Shown piece after piece: positions 11,048 through 22,631 of a stretch of DNA of 64,000 nucleotides. The notes below the pieces were generated by a model. The model was not told the DNA's origin. It searched no databases and saw nothing but the letters and a program-made list of their open reading frames with translations. This stretch comes from Lepas anatifera (taxonomy: Eukaryota; Arthropoda; Thecostraca; Lepadidae): contig JAOTON010000386.1 in assembly GCA_034440635.1 (NCBI GenBank), positions 1,178,001-1,242,000 of the forward strand, written 5' to 3'. Positions within the stretch are counted from its first letter, which is position 1. The number at the start of each line of letters is the position of its first letter. The translations under genes and the position numbers were made by a program.

Positions 11048-11994
11048 GACAGTCACCTTACACAGCGGGTCCGCAGACCCGGCCACCATTGCTGGACACA
11101 GGTTCATGAGAAACAGTTCACGGGAGAGGCTTCAAAGATGTCAGGAGTAGGCCGCCAGTGGATAAAGATGCCCCGGAAACCTGCAGCTGTCCGCAGCAGG
11201 CAGCGAATGTGCGCTGGCGATATGGGGAGCCCTCAAAAAACAGGTAGTGACCAGGAACACTGAAAATGGAGGGCTCGAAAGCAGCCTAGAATCGTTCATG
11301 ACACCCAAGAAATCAAGCTGATCTTTGGATTGAGTATCAAAGACGGAATAGTCCTAAGATAGTTACGTGGGCCACAGCAAGGCTTTTTGCAATTAAGTTT
11401 AAGGTTTATATAATCAATCTTAATGAGCAGTGATATGATTTATTTACTTAATCTTAATGGCCTTGAAAAATTACTCCCCGGCACATTTTTATAAGGCAAT
11501 CCAGTTGAAAAATATATAAAAAATCCAAACAATGCGACTCTTAAGCACAACAGACAAAATATTGTGAGGTTGTGCGGCCCAGCAGCTTTTTTCATAAAAC
11601 GACACCACCCCATCACGATTTAGTTTTCGCAGTCTGCATCAAACAGTGTTCTAGTAATAGCATGCAAACAAATAATATGTTCTCTGGCTGGTCCCTCCGG
11701 CGCGATGGAGCGAAACGGCACAAAAATCAACACTATCCTCCCCTATACCTCCACCAGCTTAATCCTCACTACCGCACCGCAATTTTTGCCCTTGGGGCCT
11801 CAAATGATAACTCCAAGGGCCAACGACGCATCAATTAATGAAGTGTTTCATCTGCTGAATAATGATCAGAATTTACCACCCCCCCTCCCCATCATCGCCA
11901 GTCCGGGGTCCGTATCCCAATAAACATTCCATAGCGACGCCCTGCTCTCATCCAGTAACGAAGATAGATTTCCCATGCATTGTAGCTTAACTTG
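11048..11994. other. unassigned interval
   Basis: No gene or repeat recognised. It becomes AT-rich after about 11330. Confidence 0.3.
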
Positions 11995-12300
11995 ATGAAA
12001 GCTCAAGATTATTTAGTGCCTCAACATCTACCGATAATTTTGCCACTGATTCTGAGTCTTACTCAGCCCATTCAGAGGAGCCCGTGAGTGACTCTGACTC
12101 AGTCAAATCCAGTGTGAGCTGACTCAGCTCTGACACCAAGGAATAATTGTCATATGAGTCCTGAATAGGCAAGGTAAAGTCCTCTTTGTCACAGGGCTCC
12201 GGCAGGGACTTCGCCGGTTGCAAAGGCCCCAGCTGGTCACAGACGACCCTGCTGATCCGAGGGCTCCGGATCAGCACAAAGTGGCAGAGCCAGGCCGCAC
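11995..12300 (-). pseudogene. coding-like fragment with acidic Ser/Glu-rich C-terminus
   Basis: On the minus strand a frame reads through 12300-12059 and ends ...TESESLTGSSEWAE before a TAA. The same frame continues for about 20 more codons of similar acidic composition (DSESVAKLSVDVEALNN) before another stop. The mix of Leu, Ser, Asp and Glu looks protein-like and may be a C-terminal tail. The family is unrecognised; transposase or host tail are both possible. The upstream side is cut by the family E insertion at 12298. TGACTCA-like motifs in the DNA come from its codons. Confidence 0.25.
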
Positions 12301-12470
12301 TTCGCTTACTTACTTACTTCAGGGCTTTTTATAAAGCGTTCTGTGCAAGTCACCTCTGTCCGCCTCGAAAGTGTGTGGGAGAGTTTTTGGGAAGGTTTCG
12401 GCCCGTGTCCTCAAGGGGACACTCAGGGAGAGCGGCTCCCTCAGATTCCTCACCCTCTCTGCGTCCCCGA
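12298..12470 (-). mobile_element. non-LTR retroelement 3' end, family E
   Basis: On the minus strand it ends CAGAACGCTTTATAAAAAGC, CCTGAAG, then an AAGT tail. A frame ending ...DLHRTLYKKP stops just before the tail and could be the last codons of a LINE ORF. It shares its end with 4150-4252. It is inserted beside the coding-like fragment at 11995-12300. Confidence 0.5.
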
Positions 12471-13254
12471 GGTAAACAAAACCATGATAACGAAACATGC
12501 TTGTTTGCAAAATTAAAAAAAAACATGTTGGAACAAGGTAGTGGCACATAAACGACTTTTATACGGGGAGACGAAAAAGCGTCAATGGGGTGCCTCGACG
12601 ATGCTTATGAGGATGCAGCCTTCCGGCACTTTTTGGTGATTTTATGCTGATGCTTCAACAGCCTTATATATTTGCAACCCACCTAATTTTGCCAACGGAG
12701 CACCATTTTCTAAAGAGGGAGAGGCAAACACGGGTCTGTGACTGGCTTTATCCGGAGAGACCGTCAACTATGGAGGCGCAAAATAGGTAGTCGCTGCCTG
12801 GGCCACCACTTCAAGTCAACTAGATGGCCGTAACACACATTTAGCGGTAAATGTAAGGTATTTTCGCCCCCAGCATGATTCGCCCGACGTGGGCGAGGTA
12901 CGCCCCCACAGATCCAAGGTGGATGACCATCATTAAAAACTGTGTTAGACGCCTCACATCGTTTTGGCTTCGCAAAAGTAAGCAGGAGCCATTGACTGCA
13001 ATCTTCAATAATGTGAGGCTGCCCGATGTATTTGGTTTCATGCTCGACCTTTTTGGATAGGAAAATTTGTAATAATGGAGAGAGCCATTTGAGGTCTGAT
13101 GCTCATCGGGGACTTCACGGTTCGTCAAGATGAGTTGCTCCGTTGCCAGTACCAGAATGGAAGTTGTATAATGTTTCAAAATTCAAATAAGGGCCAAGCT
13201 AACATGGAAATTTTTATTAGAGCCACTCCCAACAAGCACACGTGCCTAATTTCA
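12471..13254. other. unassigned interval
   Basis: No gene recognised. Frames of 60-112 codons on both strands at 12841-13179 overlap one another and have no recognised domain. Confidence 0.3.
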
Positions 13255-13412
13255 GGGAGTATTGGCTAGGGTGCTTAAGGATCCTCTCCACCAGACCAAA
13301 TGGGACACGGAGTGCGATTTCCCGCCGTGGGGATTGAACCCACGTTAATCCATGCCGTCCCAATCTGTAGACATGCAAGGAAGTCACTAGGCCATTCGGC
13401 TCAAATTAGAGG
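13255..13412 (-). mobile_element. tRNA-derived SINE
   Basis: On the minus strand an A-box-like GGCCTAGTGAC (13383-13393) is followed by a B-box GGTTCAATCCC (13330-13340) with polymerase III-like spacing. The B-box sits in a GTGGGTTCAATCCCCAC T-arm. The sequence downstream of the B-box is not a tRNA acceptor, so this is a SINE rather than a tRNA gene. No target duplication found. Confidence 0.55.
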
Positions 13413-14377
13413 TTATTTCACTGGCCGTGACATTTCCCAGTCATGATTTGTTACGTGGCACGCACTGTGACCTTTTTGTGAGTCAATTTGTTGGCGAAGC
13501 CGTTTGATCAAGCAGCGGAGGAAGATGATTTACTGTTGAGTGACTTCATCATCCATGCCTCTCTCAAATCATGCTGACCAAAACGAAGCAAGCGATCAAC
13601 CGGTTCTGGATAAAAAATGGAATCAATGGTCATGCTCCACATTACATAACTGGCAGAACTGACAGCAATCCAATGATTCCATCACGTCATTGATACTCTG
13701 GCGGTGACGGAACGTCATTATGACGTGACGTTTCCGGTCAAATACCTGAACCAGATAAAAAACTTATAAGACGCAGAAGGCAGCCTCCGAGTGTTCAACG
13801 CACAAACGCCTGGAAATATACTAGTTGCCAGAGATAATGCACGTTGCATTGCACAGCTAGATTTTCGCGATAAAACAAGGGTCCCCTCATTCTTCACATG
13901 TCTCTTATGCGGGTTTAAGATCTAAAAGGGGGAGGAGGTATGGCAAGGTGACAGAGCTGGCAAACATTGCTTTGCTAATTCTCTTACCGCCAATTATGTA
14001 ATTACCCATTTGTAAATCGTTACCCAGTTTCTATCGAGTTTAAGCGGTGTCGCGTATCCCAGCCAGCTGTCTGTCAAGATTACTAAAAAGGGCTGACTCA
14101 TTACATAGCGAGCGACTTTAATTCTGAATCGGGTCATCCGATTCAACCACCGAACCCAGTCCCTCAGGATGAAACTTAAGAATTAAGCTGAATGAACTCT
14201 GACTCAAGCAAAAGAGCTGTGATTTAGAGTCGAATCTAGCTCCGAATCGAGATTGAACAGGTCTGAGTGTAGCGCAGAAATTAAATGGAACAGTACATCT
14301 AACAACCTAGAAGCATGGAATCTATCAGTGACTGGGTGACTAACTGTTCCAGAAACTCAAACTCAAGTTTCTGTTAC
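13413..14377. other. unassigned interval
   Basis: No gene recognised. A CGTCA/TGACG inverted cluster lies near 13710-13735. 14100-14270 has many GAATC/GATTC and GACTC motifs, possibly an eroded tandem repeat. Confidence 0.3.
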
Positions 14378-14442
14378 CAGTGAAGGATCCAAGGGGGGCC
14401 AGGGCCCCCCTCCTTAGCTCCGAAGCGCCTCAGCATAGCTTA

Positions 14443-14476
14443 GCTCATATCGGGCGCCGAAAGCGCCGATATGAGC
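14443..14476. repeat. hairpin at the left edge of the array
   Basis: GCTCATATCGG-GCGC pairs with GCGCCGATATGAGC, 14 bp with one bulged base and a short CGAAA-type loop. It is the first GGCGCC in the array. Confidence 0.65.
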
Positions 14477-14998
14477 GGCGCGATTGTACCCATTTCGTGC
14501 GCCAAGGTGGTAGATACCACTTATTCCACTTGAATTAACACATAGGCCTTAAAACCATGGCAAGGCGCCCCTGCCCAAACACTAGACGCCTTTACTGGTC
14601 TTTTGCGCCCCAGTAAAATGTTGAAGATGAAATTTAGAAAGCTAACAAAGGCGCCCCGGCAAAGAAAAGGCGCCACTAGATAGCAGGATTGCGCCATGGA
14701 GAACTAATGCTGCCCTGAGTAGCCTAGGTGCCCCCCCGGATGAAGCGCCCCCGGGGTAGCCTAGGCGCCCCCTCGATGAAGCGCCCTACGGATATCATAT
14801 GCGCCCTTGGCTAGGAAAGGCGCCCCTGGGCAGCAAAGGCAAATCTTGGTAACATAGGTGCCCTGGACAGCATAGGCGCCCCTTAGATAGAAATAGGCGC
14901 TTTAGGAAAATAAAATGCTCACCTTGGGTAGAAAAAGGCGCCCTTTGATAGCCTAGGCGCCCACAGGAAAAAGCGCCCTACGGATGTCATATGCACCT

Positions 14999-16775
14999 TT
15001 GGATAGCAAAGGCGCCCCTGGACAGCAAAGACAACCCTGGATAACACAAGTGCTGTGGACAGCAAAGGCGCCCCTGGGTAGCAAAGGCGCCCCTAGGGGA
15101 GGCACATCTTCGATAGAAAAGCCGTCTTTGGATAGCCTAGGCGCCCCCTGGATAAACTAGGTGCCCGAGAAGGAAAACGAGCGCCCCACTGGGAAGTACA
15201 GGCTCCCTCTGTATAACATAGATGTCCCTTATCCACCTTCAGCTGCCCTGGATTGGAGCAGCGCCCCTCAAGAGAAAAAGGAGCCCCTGGACAAAAAAGC
15301 CGCCTCCGGGTATCAAAGGCACTCCTAGATAACATATGCGTCCCTTAGATAGAAATAGGCGCTCCAGGAAAGCAAAATGCGCCTCTTGGTTATTGGTGCC
15401 CTTGGATAGCAAAGGCGTCCCTGGACAGCAAAGGCAAATCTGGGAAACATAGGTGCCCTGAACAGAATAGGAGCCCCTTAAATAAAAATAGGAACTTTGG
15501 GAAAATAAATGCAACCCTTGGATAGAAAAAGTGTCCTTTGATAGTCCAGGCGCCCACTGGATAAAGCGCCCACGGATACCATATGTACTATTGGATAGTA
15601 AAGGCGCCACTGGACAGCAAATACAACCCTGGATAACACAACTGCTTTGGACAGCAAAGGCGCCCCTGGATAGCAAAGGCGCCCCTAGGAAGGCACCCCT
15701 TCGGTAATAAAGGTGCCTTTGGATAGCCTAGGCGCCCCCTAGATAAACTAGGTGCCTGAGAAGGAAAATGAGCGCCCCATTGGAAAGTACAGGCTCCCCC
15801 TGTATAACATAGATGTCCCTTATCCATCTTCAGCTACCCTGGATTGGAGCAGCCCCCTCATGAGAAAAGGCGCCCCTGGACAAAAAGCCGCCTCCGGGTA
15901 TCAAAGGCGCTCCTAGATAACATATGCGCCTCTTAGATAGAAATAGGCGCTCCAGGAAAGCAAAATGCGCCTCTTGGTTAAGAAAGGTGCCCTTGGATAG
16001 CAGAGGCGTCCCTGGACAGCAAAGGCAAATCTGGGAAACATAGGTGCCCTGAACAGAATAGGAGCCCCTGAGATAGAAATAAGAACTTTAGGAAAATAAA
16101 TGCAACCCTTGGATAGAAAAAGTGTCCTTTGATAGTCCAGGCGCCCACTGGATAAAACGCCCACGGATACCATGTGTACTTTTGGATAGTAAAGACGCCA
16201 CTGGACAGCAAAGACAACCCTGGATAACACAACTGCTTTGGACAGCAAAGGCGCCCCTGGATAGCAAAGGCGCCCCTAGGAAGGCACCCCTTCGGTAATA
16301 AAGGCGCCTTTGGATAGCCTAGGCGCCCCCTAGATAAACTAGGTGCCTGAGAACGAAAATGAGCGCCCCATTGGAAAGTACAGGCTCCCCCTGTATAAAA
16401 TAGATGTCCCTTATCCATCTTCAGCTACCCTGGATTGGAGCAGCGCCCCTCAAGAGCAAAGGCGCCGCTGGACAAAAAGGCGTCTCCGTATATCAAGGGC
16501 ACTCCTAGATAATATATGCGCCCCTTAAACAGAAATAAGCACTTCAGGGAAAGTGAAAGGCGGCCTTTGGTTAGGACGGCGCCCTTGGACAGCCTAGGCG
16601 CCCTTTGCATAAAGCGCCCTACATATATTATATGCGCCCTTGGATAACAAAGGCGACCCTGGACAGCAACGTTAACCCTTCTTGAAATAGATGATCTGGA
16701 CAGCATGGGCGGCCATGGATAAACTAGGCGCCTGAGAAAGAAAACAAGCGCCTCACCTGAGAGTACAGGCGCCCC
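14999..16775. repeat. higher-order repeat, period ~592 bp
   Basis: The marker TTGGATAG(C/T)A followed by AAGGCGCC starts at 14999, 15591 and 16182, so the period is 591-592 bp. Copies at 15591 and 16182 are very similar for several hundred bases; the first copy and the tail of the third are more diverged. A block of many ~20-bp units was therefore duplicated as a whole. Confidence 0.8.
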
Positions 16776-17262
16776 CAGGATATCATAGGTGTCCCTTTCC
16801 ATCTTCAGCTGCCCTACTGTCTATGGTTTGGCACACCTGTCCCGACAGTCGCGCGCTCTGTTACAGGGCTCGAGCGCTCAATTTGAGCATGGACTGCCTT
16901 TAACCACATTTCATTAACCTATAACTGAAGGCTTAGTGCTCCATCGCTGCAACCGGGTGCCTTTTTCAGTATGTGCGCCCCACTTCCGAGAACGCTGCCC
17001 TCACCAACCAGCAGTCCTCCCCGCTCAGCAGATGCGCGCCTTTTTCTGATAACTAGGCACTTTATTTCAATATTCGAGCGCCTTATTTCAGAATTTTTAT
17101 TCTCCATCTATTTTGGGCTCCTCCTGGATTGCAGAGGCGCCCCTGGATAGAAAAGTGCGCCCCATGTTTGCAAAGGCGCTCCAAGATAGCATATGCGCCC
17201 CTTAGGTGGAAATAGGCACTCCAGGAACGTAAAATGCTCCCTTTGGGTAGCAAAGGTGCCCC

Positions 17263-17720
17263 TTAAAGGGAATGTGGCACCTTCACAACGTGATTTTAAC
17301 TGAGATAGCCAAGTTGTAAAGCAAGTCGGAAAACCCGGTACTCCATATTTCATTTGTCTTGGAAGTTGATATTTCCGTAGAAAAAAGCTAAAACCTACCT
17401 GACACTAGCCCCCCATCAGCCCGTCGCTGGGCGGCCATTGTTGTGAGCTACTGGTGTGACGACATATGCTGACGTCACGATGAGCATCTGCCAATCGAAG
17501 CCCTTGCAGCGTTTCAAGTATGGTAGTGGTTGCCAGATCGTGACATTATCCACAGGCCGATATTTATTTCTTTTTCTAGAGGAGTATTTTTAAAAAACAA
17601 AATATTGAGCTTATTGTACATTTTTAAGAGAGATCATGAGTGGTTTCATTATTTTTGGCTAAAAGTACGCCTACTTTCACTAAATTCCAGGATTGGACCA
17701 AGGTGCCACATGCCCTTTAA
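17263..17720. mobile_element. nested 450-bp TTAA element
   Basis: TTAA at 17263-17266 and 17717-17720 flank inverted ends AGGGAATGTGGCACCTT and AAGGTGCCACATGCCCT. The interior has no GGCGCC units, and array units resume on both sides, so it inserted into the array. A TTAA duplication with short inverted ends fits a piggyBac-type MITE. No transposase. Confidence 0.8.
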
Positions 17721-18739
17721 CAGCGAAGGCAACCCTAGATAACAAAGGTTCTCCGGACAGCATAGGTGCCCTTGGATAAACTGGAGCCCGGAAGAGAAAA
17801 ATAGCGCCTTACCGGAGACAAAAAGCACCCCAGGATAACGTAGGGGCATGCATTTCAATCATGTCCGTGATTGAAAAAATACACCTAGACAGCATATGCG
17901 CCCCTGGATAGAAAGACACCCCTGGGCAGTAGCGGCGCCACTGGAAAGCAATAGTGCGCCCCTGTGGAGAAAAAAGCCGCCTCCTGAATAACCTAGGCAC
18001 CGCCCCCGAAATATCAGATGCCCGTGGATAGAACAGACTGCCTTGAATAAAACAGAGGCCCTGGATAGTAAAGGCGCCCTTTGATAGCATAAGCGTTCCT
18101 TAGCAACAATATGGGCGCTACATGAGCTCAAGGTGCACGTGCACCTAGGCCCAATAATAGAGCAATCAATCGATGCCAAAGCACTCCTTAAAGCACGGAT
18201 GCCAAACTTCCTAAGAAGTAAAGGCGCCTCTGGGTAGCAAAGGCGACCCTCGACAGTGGTGTAGGTATTCCTGAATAACAGCAGCGTCCCTTGCTAAGAA
18301 TGGCCCCAAATGGCACAGGTACCCTGCTGATAGGAAAAGTGCCCCTGAATATCAGAGGCACCCTATGAATGAGGTGCCCATGGAGAGCATAAGGGCGCCC
18401 TATGTATAGCAAATTGCCACCCCCTGGATAGCCTAAGCGCCTCTTGCATAGGGTAGGCGCCACTGGGTAGTATAGGTTACCTTGAATAAAAATACGTCCC
18501 TCAATACCAAAGTGAACCTTGATAAGAAAAAGCTGCCCTTGGGCACTGGGTATCAAAGGCACCCCCGGAACAGCAAAGATGCCCCTGGATAGCTAGGTTG
18601 CGTCCATTGGGGAGCAAAGGCGCCCCTGGGTGGCACAGGTGCCTCATCGAAGCAAAGACCCCTCCAGAGAGCATAGGTGTCCCTGATGAGCACAGGTACT
18701 CCTGGACAGCCCCTAAATGACGTTGCATAATGTTACGAC

Positions 18740-18985
18740 ACCTATTATAACGTATGCTATTGCATCAAAGTAAAGGTTATTCAGTGTTTAGATCAAGGTC
18801 ACAGGTTAATTTTAAAGGTGACTGGCCTTGATGATCAAGGCTTGATCAAAGGTCATTGGTAAGCTTGGGCACAGCGCTAGTTATAGCGTAAATTAGGCAT
18901 AATATGTTGGGTTGTGCCGTGATAGGTCAATGACCTTGAAGGACCTTGACCCCAAAATTTCAGACATTGTTTAGAGCTTTCCCTT
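18740..18985 (+). mobile_element. family B relic
   Basis: It matches 39130-39310 and 53290-53470 in the blocks GATCAAGGTCA, GTTGTGCCGTGATAGGTCAA and TGACCTTGACCCCAAAATTT. It has no recognisable ends and directly precedes a family A relic. Confidence 0.55.
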
Positions 18986-18999
18986 TTGGCCTCAGCCCT

Positions 19000-19720
19000 G
19001 TTCTAGAGTATTCGCACCACTTCGGGCCCGTTGGGGGGTGCTTGAACACCCCCTCGAGGCCTCCCAGTGGCACGAAGAAACGTCGGCGCGAAGCGACACA
19101 GTACTTGTCACACCTTATCATTGATCGATTCCGCAACTTACCCTCAAAATTTAAGGTTGCATCATCTCAGGTCAGGTCACCAGTGCAGGTGAAGTGACCT
19201 CACCCCAAAAAATGTTTAAGTTGGCGTAAGTAAGAAAAGGGTGAATCTATCCAATTCAAACTTGTACCATATAATGGGCCCAAAAAGTACTAATACATTT
19301 ATTCCGGGATTTTCTCCTCGATGACCTAGGGACAGGTACGAATTATGACCTCTCCATTGAAAATGCATGGGGTAAAACGGAAATTTGCCGAAAAATTGCT
19401 CTATGTCTGCAGACGCCGCTTGAAATACCTTCGGATTTCCCAAATCATAGTATCCTAGGCCTCTTTATCGGTTCACGTTGCAAGTTTAGACATGCTACCT
19501 TTGCGAGTTCATCTGGGGCTTCCTAAGCAGGCTTTAAGACTTGGGTCAATTACTTTGCAGGAAATATTGATAAAACCCGTATTTTGATATCATTTTTTAT
19601 TGTTATTGTGAGTCGATTGATATGCATACTGACTATGCTAGGCTAGATGGTGGCCTTGACCTAGCCTTAGGTCAGGTTATTTTTATGTTTTAACCTAGTA
19701 TAGTCATATTATACATTATT
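19000..19720 (-). mobile_element. family A relic
   Basis: Includes GAACACCCCCTCGAGG, CATCTCAGGTCAGGTCACC, the GACCTAGGGACAGGTACG block and GTGAGTCGATTGATATGCAT, all recognisable in other family A-like copies (24360-24600, 42160-42240, 51000-51300). Terminal inverted repeats are lost. Confidence 0.5.
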
Positions 19721-19849
19721 TTACTATTATATTATCCGCCGTAACGAGAGGAGGCGAATTGTGCCTAAAAATGATTCTAGCTCAACTCTGGCAGACGCTA
19801 GAGTATAGAGACAGAGACATGTTGTAAGCTTTGTCTCGGGGGAGGGACC

Positions 19850-20590
19850 CCAGCGCTGATCGCGGGAAAATCCCCAATGGCCCCCAGGGGCCCTCGGGGA
19901 GTCAGGAAATCTGGCGTGGGTGGAATCCGGTAGGAGGAATTTTGGGTCTCCAAAATCAGCTGAGGGGCCTGTGCCAGTTAAGGGGGCCCAGGTAAGGGCC
20001 CCGATGAGCTCATTTGACCTCAGTGCCAACACAGGATTCTCAAGACCAGCGTGGGGTGCCTACCTATTTAAACGGTTTCTAAATAAGCCCAGGGACTCAA
20101 AACTAACCCAGGGGTCCAATTTTCAACTCATAGGGCCCAGACACTCTGAGGGGACCCTGCATCAGCTCAGAAGGCCCATAAAACTAATAGGGCCAGACTA
20201 GCTGGGTGCCTCGACGAACGAGTGCCCAGATACGCACAGGCCCCAAACAAACTGAAGGGATCTATATCAGTTAAAAGAAAACGGTACCAACCCAGGGGAC
20301 CCTGACCAGCTTATGGGACACTAATCCAGCTTGGGGCTCAGAGCTCAGAGCTCCAGCTTTTAGCTCAGAGGGCCCAGGACCTGTTGAGGGGACCCTATAT
20401 CAATAAAAGGGCCCCGAAAAGCTTAATAGGCTTCAGCGGCGACATATAGGTTTCGAGTTCAGTGTGAGGGCCTGGTTAACTAAAGCGGTCCCAGATCAGT
20501 TGAGGGGACTCGATATAAACTCAGGGAAATCACCAAAAACGCAGGGGCCCAGGCCCGCAGAGGTTCTGCGGCCTATGAGGCTCAGGTTAG
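19850..20590. repeat. degenerate GGGCCC-based array
   Basis: Irregular units of about 25-35 bp near AGGGGCCCAGATCAGCTGAG recur with heavy divergence; GGGCCC, CAGCT and TCAG blocks are the conserved parts. It has the same style as the GGCGCC array but a different core palindrome. No coding interpretation. Confidence 0.6.
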
Positions 20591-20905
20591 CGTCAATCGG
20601 CTATTTCAGTATGGAGCCGTTAGCCAAGACAACTGTGATAAGTGGAGGTGGTGGATACGACACCTCAGTTTTTGCCATGACCGAAGATAACTGTATTATT
20701 TGCTCATCGTGCTTAAGTTAGTGTCAGTGGGTGCTTTCAGCATTTTCTACCAAGGTGCCAGTCGTTAGCTGGCCCGAAATATGCTTGATGGTAAACGTGA
20801 ACATGTCCTCACTAAGAGGAAGCTTTCATGAAAACAAGCATTTACAAATCCTTTTTTAAACCCGTTTTTCATTGACACTGGCCGCCTTTTGGGTGGTAAA
20901 CTGGC

Positions 20906-21485
20906 CAGTGGTGGATCCAGGGGGGGCAAAAATGCATTCCCCAAAACGGAAAAGCTCAGGGCAAAAATATGTTTTTGACCCCCAAAGCAATCGACCTCCT
21001 CTTTTCCCCTACTCCCTTTTAGTTTATAAGCAAGATTTTGGTGTTTCAACTCTCAACTTCGAACAGAACATAAGTTGATAAGATGTTCCCTGGCCTGCCC
21101 CTCGAATCCGGAAATGTAAAAAACACTGAAGCTTATATATTCGGGCACAGCCCTTCATCAGAATCATGGAGTAAATATCAATAATTCTCAGTTATAGTAT
21201 AGCCAGCCTTAGATAGGAAGAAGTATCTCGAGCCCATAGCTTTCACCCCGTGACGTTTTTTAGCTTTTCGCCTCAAATACCCAAAATTTTACCGACCAGT
21301 GGTATTGGTAGCGCAGCTTTTTACTGCATGACGTTTTTTTTTTGCTTTTTTACTTTGGTTTGCCCCTCCCAAACCGACCGGCTAGATCCGCAGCTGAAAT
21401 TGGCGCCCCTCACGTTCGGCGCCCCCAGGTTCGGCGCCCTCCGAGCCTGCAACCCCCCCTTAACGAAATCCTAGATCCGTCACTG
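20906..21485 (+). mobile_element. hAT-like element, family C copy
   Basis: The left end CAGTGGTGGATCCAGGGGGG and right end CTAGATCCGTCACTG are inverted repeats. The interior is shared with 30559-30979 (GTTTATAAGCAAGATTT..GGTG, ATCTCGAGCCCATA, TTGGTTTGCCCCTCCCAAAC). Three GGCGCCC motifs lie near the right end. A family F unit is inserted inside. Confidence 0.7.
21070..21213 (-). repeat. family F ~145-bp dispersed unit
   Basis: Related to 33420-33560 and 59245-59400. The conserved core on the minus strand is CTGATGAAGGGCTGTGCCCG followed by AATAT. It interrupts the family C element; the 30559-30979 copy lacks it. Its class is unknown. Confidence 0.55.
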
Positions 21486-22136
21486 TCTGTTACAGCCACA
21501 ATTGTGCGGCTTGCGATTACGAATCCTAGGCACCAGCTACAAATTACTGTGAACGTCAGCTTTGCCTTTGGTGAATAATTATTCGCCAGAATGTAGATGA
21601 ATTATCCGGGAAAAACTAGGTTGAAGAGGCCGGTGCCTGCAGCTCTGGAACCACGGCTGGATAGGCTTCACAGGCCCGTGTCCCCTGCGATAGTACCATC
21701 CAGATGTATCCCTGGCACGGCCAGCGGCCGTCTGGCCTTGACCCATGTGACCTTGGCAGGCTGATTTACTAGCGGCAGCCGTGAATTCGCTAGTTCTGCC
21801 TGCTCACGTCAGTTTTCTTGGAACAGGGTGCATGCACGAGACCAACTGTCAGCTGCGGTCGCTTACGGTCCAGTTCCGAGCGTGTGGTTACAGCCGGCCC
21901 AGCCTCGCCTGGGAAGCATTTCCAGATGTTGCCGTTGGCAGTCGCCTGGCGTCCTAACGTCGCCGATACTTCATCTAAATCGATGGGCTTTGGCTTGTCT
22001 TGAACAGGTACAACAGCACGAATTGAAGAAAAAACATCCTCATGGCCATGCGGGCTTACAGCGATATGTAATCCCATCGGCCAACAAACTCCGGGTCAAT
22101 CCCGTGAGCGCGCGATGACCTGACCTGAGGTGACCT
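21486..22136. other. unassigned interval
   Basis: Moderately GC-rich with overlapping short frames on both strands. No recognisable domain. Confidence 0.3.
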
Positions 22137-22631
22137 TTGTGCTGGCCTGGGCAGCAGCTGCAGCGGCAGGGGAGCGGACGCCACGGCGGCAGACCCGGCG
22201 ACCCGCCCTCGGCCGCCGAGCCGAGCGTGAGCACCGAAATAGCGGCCGCTTGCAGCCGCTGGCCGGGGTCAGTCAATAGTCTCATGGCCACCCCGCCACC
22301 GCTGCCGCCGCTGCCGCCGCCGCTGTGCAGGCCGCCGTCAGTGCACAGCCGAGCGCTTCACGCGCAGCACGGCCAGGCGCTGCTGCAGCGGACGCTGGGC
22401 GGTCGGCCAGGCCTCGGCCCGAAGCCGCGCTCCTCCAGTCCATCCCTCCTGTTCCAAGTTCGCACGCCGGCTATCCTGGTTCGCGAGGGAGCTCATGTTG
22501 AACTAGAGGAAGCCGCCCTGAGTATGATTGGATTTACACATATGAAGTCGCTAAATATTCGCGATTGGATATGTTTTGGGTGTTTGTGTATTGGGCTTGT
22601 GTGTTTGACCAGCATGCTACTCTGTCGCTGA
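22137..22631 (+). CDS. GC-rich open frame with Pro-rich N-terminal part, unassigned
   Basis: A 164-codon frame spans a sharply GC- and CpG-rich block (22137-22500). An internal ATG at 22284 begins MATPPPLPPLPPPLCRPPS, a low-complexity proline run common in first exons. Beyond about 22480 composition drops and the frame ends in a hydrophobic stretch (ICFGCLCIGLVCLTSMLL) that may be non-coding. No good splice donor was found. It could be the first exon or 5' region of a host gene, or a CpG-rich repeat. No family recognised. Confidence 0.22.
   Translation: MCWPGQQLQRQGSGRHGGRPGDPPSAAEPSVSTEIAAACSRWPGSVNSLMATPPPLPPLPPPLCRPPSVHSRALHAQHGQALLQRTLGGRPGLGPKPRSSSPSLLFQVRTPAILVREGAHVELEEAALSMIGFTHMKSLNIRDWICFGCLCIGLVCLTSMLLCR

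Larger units (their letters stand above)
14378..18720. repeat. degenerate GGCGCC-based array, ~4.3 kb
   Basis: Roughly 20-bp units near AAGGCGCCCCTGGATAGC repeat with heavy variation, giving GGCGCC or GCGCCC every few tens of bases. The left boundary (CAGTGAAGGATCCAAGGGG) resembles CAGTGGCGGATCC-type element ends; no matching right end was found. Minus-strand frames of 60-146 codons are repeat translations (CYPG, GRLCY, LSKG motifs) that change frame, so no protein is inferred. An unrelated block at 16815-17105 and a nested element at 17263-17720 interrupt it. Confidence 0.85.

Noticed and set aside
15093..18728. Minus-strand frames of 60-146 codons with repeated GAFAIQGRLCYPG-like motifs, suggesting a repeat protein
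   Set aside because: They are translations of the GGCGCC array. The unit length is not a multiple of three in a consistent way and the motif hops frames, so there is no selected protein.
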